Shown here piece after piece: positions 61,236 to 64,000 of a DNA stretch of 64,000 nucleotides. The translations under genes and the position numbers were made by a program. Position 1 is the stretch's first letter. Every line of letters begins with the position of its first letter. The notes under the pieces are model-generated. The model searched no databases. It was not told where the DNA came from and saw nothing but the letters and a program-made list of their open reading frames with translations. This DNA is from Phytohabitans aurantiacus (lineage in GTDB: Bacteria > Actinomycetota > Actinomycetes > Mycobacteriales > Micromonosporaceae), in contig NZ_BSDI01000004.1 in the NCBI RefSeq assembly GCF_027923225.1, positions 187,528 through 251,527 on the forward strand. Reading direction: 5' to 3'.

Positions 61236-61239
61236 TGAC

Positions 61240-61615
61240 TGGTGGAGGTGCCGGGAATCGAACCCGGGTCCTTCGACGCCTTGTCAGGGCTTCTCCGAGC
61301 GCAGCTCGCTATGCCTCTACTCGGCCCCTCCGATCACGCGAGCGAGTCGGTGTGACGGGCCCAGTCGCTGATTAATCTCGCCGCACAAGCCCCGCGACCG
61401 GGCTCGATTGGCCAGCCTTCTAGCTGATGCCGGTTAACTGGGTCGAAGGCGATCCCAGACCGACAGACTTGCTACTCGCCTCAGGCGGCGAGAGCGAAGT
61501 CAGCGCGATTGTTCTTGGCGCTTATTGGTTTCCGACGAACGATTCTCGAGACGACGTCGGCTTCCTCGGCTCGCTTCCCCTGTCGCAACGGACGAAGTCG
61601 AAACCAGTCACCCCC
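61240..61615 (-). ncRNA. ssrA: tmRNA (trans-translation RNA)
   Basis: 376 nt on the minus strand. The 5' end GGGGGTG pairs with the 3' CACCTCC next to an encoded ACCA; the T-arm-like GGACCCGGGTTCGATTCCC gives the 3' tRNA-like half, and GGTTTCGAC follows the 5' end as in other tmRNAs. The internal tag frame (61519-61481) encodes AKNNRADFALAA and a TGA stop; the ALAA end is the usual protease tag. With SmpB (partly present at the right edge) it rescues stalled ribosomes. Confidence 0.95.
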
Positions 61616-61663
61616 TAGCTGATCACTACCTTGCGCCAAGCTTAACGCCCCGCGCCACCGGTT

Positions 61664-62707
61664 TCATCCCGCCGCCACGCCACAGGGCTCGCCGCCCACC
61701 TGGCAGCTGTCGGGGCCCTTCTCGCCGAGCCGCGCATCGCCCGCCACCTCGAACTCGAAGGCCAGCGAAGCGCCTGCCCGCACGTCCGAGCCGGTGAACG
61801 TCACGGTAGTACCCTGCTGCTTGAAGGTGGCACCCGTGGCGTCCGTCACAGTGGCGCCTTCCCGGAGGGTGATCGTCACCTGCCAGCCCTTGGCGGCGGC
61901 GTTGCCGGTGTTCCTGAGGGTCACCTCGCCGCGGTAGCCAAGGAAGCGGGTGGACACGGTCTCGTACTGGGCGCCCAGGTCGGCCGCCGGCGCCGGCCCG
62001 GTGGTGCTCGACTCGGCGCGGCTGGTCGGCGACGCGTGCGGTGTCGGCGACGGGGTGGCTGCCGCCTCGGCACGGCCGACGCCGGCACTGGCCGGGGCCG
62101 CGGGGGCGGCGCTGGAGGACTCCTCGGCGGTGGGCGTGGGGGCCGCGACCGGGTCGTCCTTGCCGGGCCGTACGAACATGATCAGTGTTGCGCCACTGGC
62201 CACGGCGAGCACGGCGAGTACGGCCACGAGGGTCCGCCGGCCGCGACGGCGGCGTGGCGCGACGGTCGGGGCCAGGACGGTGGGCTCGTTGACTGCGCCC
62301 GCGGCGGGCTCGGCGTCGGGATCGGGGGCGGCGGCCAGATCGACCTCGCCGAACGCCAGCCAGTCCAGCGCGGCCGGCAGCCGCTCGCCCAGTACCGACT
62401 CCCAGGCTTCTCGCAGAGCCTCGCGGTGCGCGTCGTCCCACTCGCCGTACACGCAGGTCTGCCGAAGCAGCAACTGGCAGCCGTTGGACGTCTCCGACAG
62501 CTCCCACGTCAGTCGGGTGTGCAGGTCTTCATTGCCCCAGAGCATGGCGACCCGGCGCGGCTCGTCGACCCCGGTCACCTCCAGCTCCGACACCGGGTCG
62601 AATCCGGGCAGGTCAAGCCACTGGGCCAGCAGCCGGTCTTCGGTCAACGCCCGCCACACGCGCTCGGGCGGATGCTCAAGGTCGACATCTAACCGGATTT
62701 CACTCAC
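61664..62707 (-). CDS. SRPBCC-domain protein with TM helix and CBM2-like extracellular domain (copy 1)
   Basis: 347 residues. Residues 1-120 form an AHSA1/SRPBCC domain (IRLDVDLEHPPERVWRALTE, LAQWLDLPGFDPV, TRLTWELSETSNGCQLLLRQ). A basic stretch (RRRRGRR) leads to a TM helix (about 160-180), a Pro/Thr/Ala linker, and a C-terminal beta domain (YETVSTRFLGYRGEVTLRNT, GWQVTITLREGATVTDATGA) resembling CBM2 with end cysteines (DSCQVGGEPC). Topology implies a cytosolic lipid/ligand-binding fold joined to an outside carbohydrate-binding-like module. 35% or so similar by eye to the next gene. Confidence 0.75.
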   Translation of the reverse strand: MSEIRLDVDLEHPPERVWRALTEDRLLAQWLDLPGFDPVSELEVTGVDEPRRVAMLWGNEDLHTRLTWELSETSNGCQLLLRQTCVYGEWDDAHREALREAWESVLGERLPAALDWLAFGEVDLAAAPDPDAEPAAGAVNEPTVLAPTVAPRRRRGRRTLVAVLAVLAVASGATLIMFVRPGKDDPVAAPTPTAEESSSAAPAAPASAGVGRAEAAATPSPTPHASPTSRAESSTTGPAPAADLGAQYETVSTRFLGYRGEVTLRNTGNAAAKGWQVTITLREGATVTDATGATFKQQGTTVTFTGSDVRAGASLAFEFEVAGDARLGEKGPDSCQVGGEPCGVAAG

Positions 62708-62717
62708 TCGGGTGACC

Positions 62718-63773
62718 TTACAGACCCGCGCAAGTACTGCCGTCTATCTCGCAACTGGCCGGTTCTTTGGGGCCTAGAAGGCTAAGAGTCACGTCGAAAA
62801 CGATCCGCTCGGACGAGCCCGCCGGCAGCGCGGGACCGCTGAAGATCACGGCGTCGCCGTCGCGTTTCGGTGCCGGGCCCTCGACGCCACTGACCAGATC
62901 GAGCCCCTGCACGACCAGGGTGACCGTCCACGGTTCCGACGAAACGCCGCCACTGTTGGCGACGTCGACGCTCCCCCGGTATCCCAGCAGCGTCGTCGAG
63001 ACCGTGGCGTAGCTGGCCGCCAGGGCCGCCGCCGCGGGCGGGGTCGTCCGGGGTGCGGGTGCCGTCGGGGCGCCGCTCGCCGAACGGGACGGGGTCGGGC
63101 CGGTGGTGGGCGTCCGGCGCGGCGGCGCGCTCGTGCCGGACGGCGAGCGGTTGCCGGCGGTCGTCGCCGCGGGCAGGGCCGCGCCGGATGTCATCTGCGC
63201 CGCCGCCGGCTCGCTCGTGCGCGACGGCAGGTTCGCCACGACGACCGCCGCGGTCGCGACGAGCAGGGCCGCGGCGAGCACCGCGAGCACCTGCCGCCGC
63301 CGGTCCGGAGGCTCCGGAGCGTCGGTCACGCTTGGCGGTGGCGGCACCGCGATGTCCGCGCCTGTCGCAAGGCCATCGAGTACCGCGGCCAGCCGCACCC
63401 CGAAGAGCCGGCGGTACGTGGCGATGAGCTGCCGCCGCCGGGCTGTGCCCCGGATGCCGAGGAACCCGGACTGCGTCACCAGCAGCCGGGAGCCGCCCGG
63501 TGTCTCCGACAGCTCCCAGGTGACCCGCGCGTGCATCTGCTCGCCGCGCCAGCGCATCGACAGCCGGCGCCCCTCGGTCACCTCGATCAGCTCGCCACGC
63601 ACGGTGCCGTCGAAGCCGGGCAGCGTCTCCGGCAGCAGCTCGAATGTGGACCCCGCGCTCGGCTCCAGGTCGGTCAGCATGAACCACCGGGAGAGCAGTT
63701 TGCGGTCGGTCAGCGCCCGCCACACCAGCTCTGGCTGGTGCTGGTACTGGACGCTGATCCGGATCTCGGTCAC
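62718..63773 (-). CDS. SRPBCC-domain protein with TM helix and CBM2-like extracellular domain (copy 2)
   Basis: 351 residues and the same architecture as the gene 10 bp downstream: SRPBCC domain (IRISVQYQHQPELVWRALTD, KLLSRWFMLTDLEP, ARVTWELSETPGGSRLLVTQ), TM helix (about 163-185, RRRQVLAVLAAALLVATAAV), Pro/Ser/Thr linker, and a CBM2-like domain (YATVSTTLLGYRGSVDVANS, EPWTVTLVVQG) with a terminal cysteine pair (ASCEIDGSTC). Clear tandem duplication. It lies directly downstream of smpB. Confidence 0.75.
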   Translation of the reverse strand: MTEIRISVQYQHQPELVWRALTDRKLLSRWFMLTDLEPSAGSTFELLPETLPGFDGTVRGELIEVTEGRRLSMRWRGEQMHARVTWELSETPGGSRLLVTQSGFLGIRGTARRRQLIATYRRLFGVRLAAVLDGLATGADIAVPPPPSVTDAPEPPDRRRQVLAVLAAALLVATAAVVVANLPSRTSEPAAAQMTSGAALPAATTAGNRSPSGTSAPPRRTPTTGPTPSRSASGAPTAPAPRTTPPAAAALAASYATVSTTLLGYRGSVDVANSGGVSSEPWTVTLVVQGLDLVSGVEGPAPKRDGDAVIFSGPALPAGSSERIVFDVTLSLLGPKEPASCEIDGSTCAGL

Positions 63774-63792
63774 CGCGGCGCCCGGAGGGGGG

Positions 63793-64000
63793 TCACTCCA
63801 TCCCCTTGCCGCGGCGCCCCATTGCCCGCGTCATCTCGCGGTCCGCGTCGCGCTTCGCGAGGTCCTGCCGCTTGTCGTACGCCTTCTTGCCCTTCGCCAG
63901 CGCGACCTCGACCTTCGCCCAACCGTCGGAGAAGTACACCGACAGCGGGACGAGCGTCAGGCCGCCTTCGCGCAGCTTGCCGATCAGGCGGTCGATCTCC
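63793..64000 (-). CDS. smpB: SsrA-binding protein SmpB (5' end beyond window)
   Basis: The C-terminal 68 residues on the minus strand, ending at TGA 63793-63795: IGKLREGGLTLVPLSVYFSD, VEVALAKGKKAYDKRQDLAK, DADREMTRAMGRRGKGME. GKKxYDKR and the basic tail are diagnostic of SmpB, which delivers tmRNA to stalled ribosomes. The N-terminal part lies beyond the right edge. Confidence 0.95.
   Translation of the reverse strand, partial: EIDRLIGKLREGGLTLVPLSVYFSDGWAKVEVALAKGKKAYDKRQDLAKRDADREMTRAMGRRGKGME

Noticed and set aside
61240..61310. Standalone tRNA on the minus strand
   Set aside because: The T-arm and CCA end belong to the 3' part of tmRNA; the matching 5' acceptor strand lies 300 nt away at 61615 and a tag frame lies between.

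Overview
The window is high-GC DNA with dense gene packing, many ATGA/GTGA start-stop overlaps, frequent GTG starts, a complete conservon (sensor kinase, roadblock, DUF742, Ras-like GTPase), CBM2-type cellulose binding modules, surface proteins of the actinobacterial anchored-repeat family and an ALAA-type tmRNA tag. Together these point to a filamentous actinomycete. A member of the Micromonosporaceae is my best guess, but that is inference. I see no phage, transposon, CRISPR or plasmid signature.

Layout. 1-1945: the end of an IclR regulator and a secreted GH12 cellulase under a CebR/CelR-like operator, closed by a strong terminator. 1982-3046: a LigD-like phosphoesterase fused to a truncated ligase domain that has lost its catalytic residues. 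3033-10756: a minus-strand catabolic operon (M24 creatinase-like hydrolase, E1 alpha, E1 beta, amidohydrolase, bicupin, SDR, 3-hydroxyisobutyrate-dehydrogenase-like enzyme) with an XRE-cupin regulator at its head. 10800-11444: a DUF3105 membrane protein. 11649-22497: the most notable region. It holds an Fxs-type peptide modification system (FxsC with a TIR-like domain; FxsT with ParA, TIR, NB-ARC and TPR; an HEXXH protein; a radical SAM/SPASM protein FxsB; and a 56-residue precursor that I found as an overlooked small ORF and that ends in WNSAM instead of the expected F-x-S-x-x). Beside it lie a membrane TrkA_N/RyR-domain protein and a SLOG-like protein. This resembles a RiPP pathway wired into nucleotide or NAD-based conflict signalling, which is an inference.

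22536-28520: SDR, VOC and cupin proteins, a K+ channel with an RCK domain, and a MoxR-ATPase/VWA pair. 28590-33022: a subtilase with six 40-residue FG-GAP-like repeats, divergent from an AfsR-like XRE/NB-ARC/TPR regulator. 33349-39179: a membrane sensor, the cvnABCD-type conservon and one unknown gene. 39219-42603: a TPM-domain protein and a P450 with its ferredoxin. 42606-46271: a DPBB-like exported protein, a PrmC-related methyltransferase, a membrane protein and a Ser/Thr kinase.

46334-53759: an anchored-repeat metal ABC transporter locus (permease, ATPase, three proteins carrying the repeat domain, and two divergent secreted repeat proteins) with two Zur-like boxes in the divergent promoter region. 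In the substrate-binding protein the repeat domain is inserted in circularly permuted half order. 53943-57278: a large subtilase. 57429-61615: tRNA-Ala(GGC), AlgH/YqgE, MTA phosphorylase, a hemerythrin-like protein, a VWA protein, a PIN toxin-antitoxin pair and tmRNA. 61664-64000: two tandem SRPBCC-TM-CBM2-like fusion proteins sit between ssrA and smpB, and smpB runs off the right edge.
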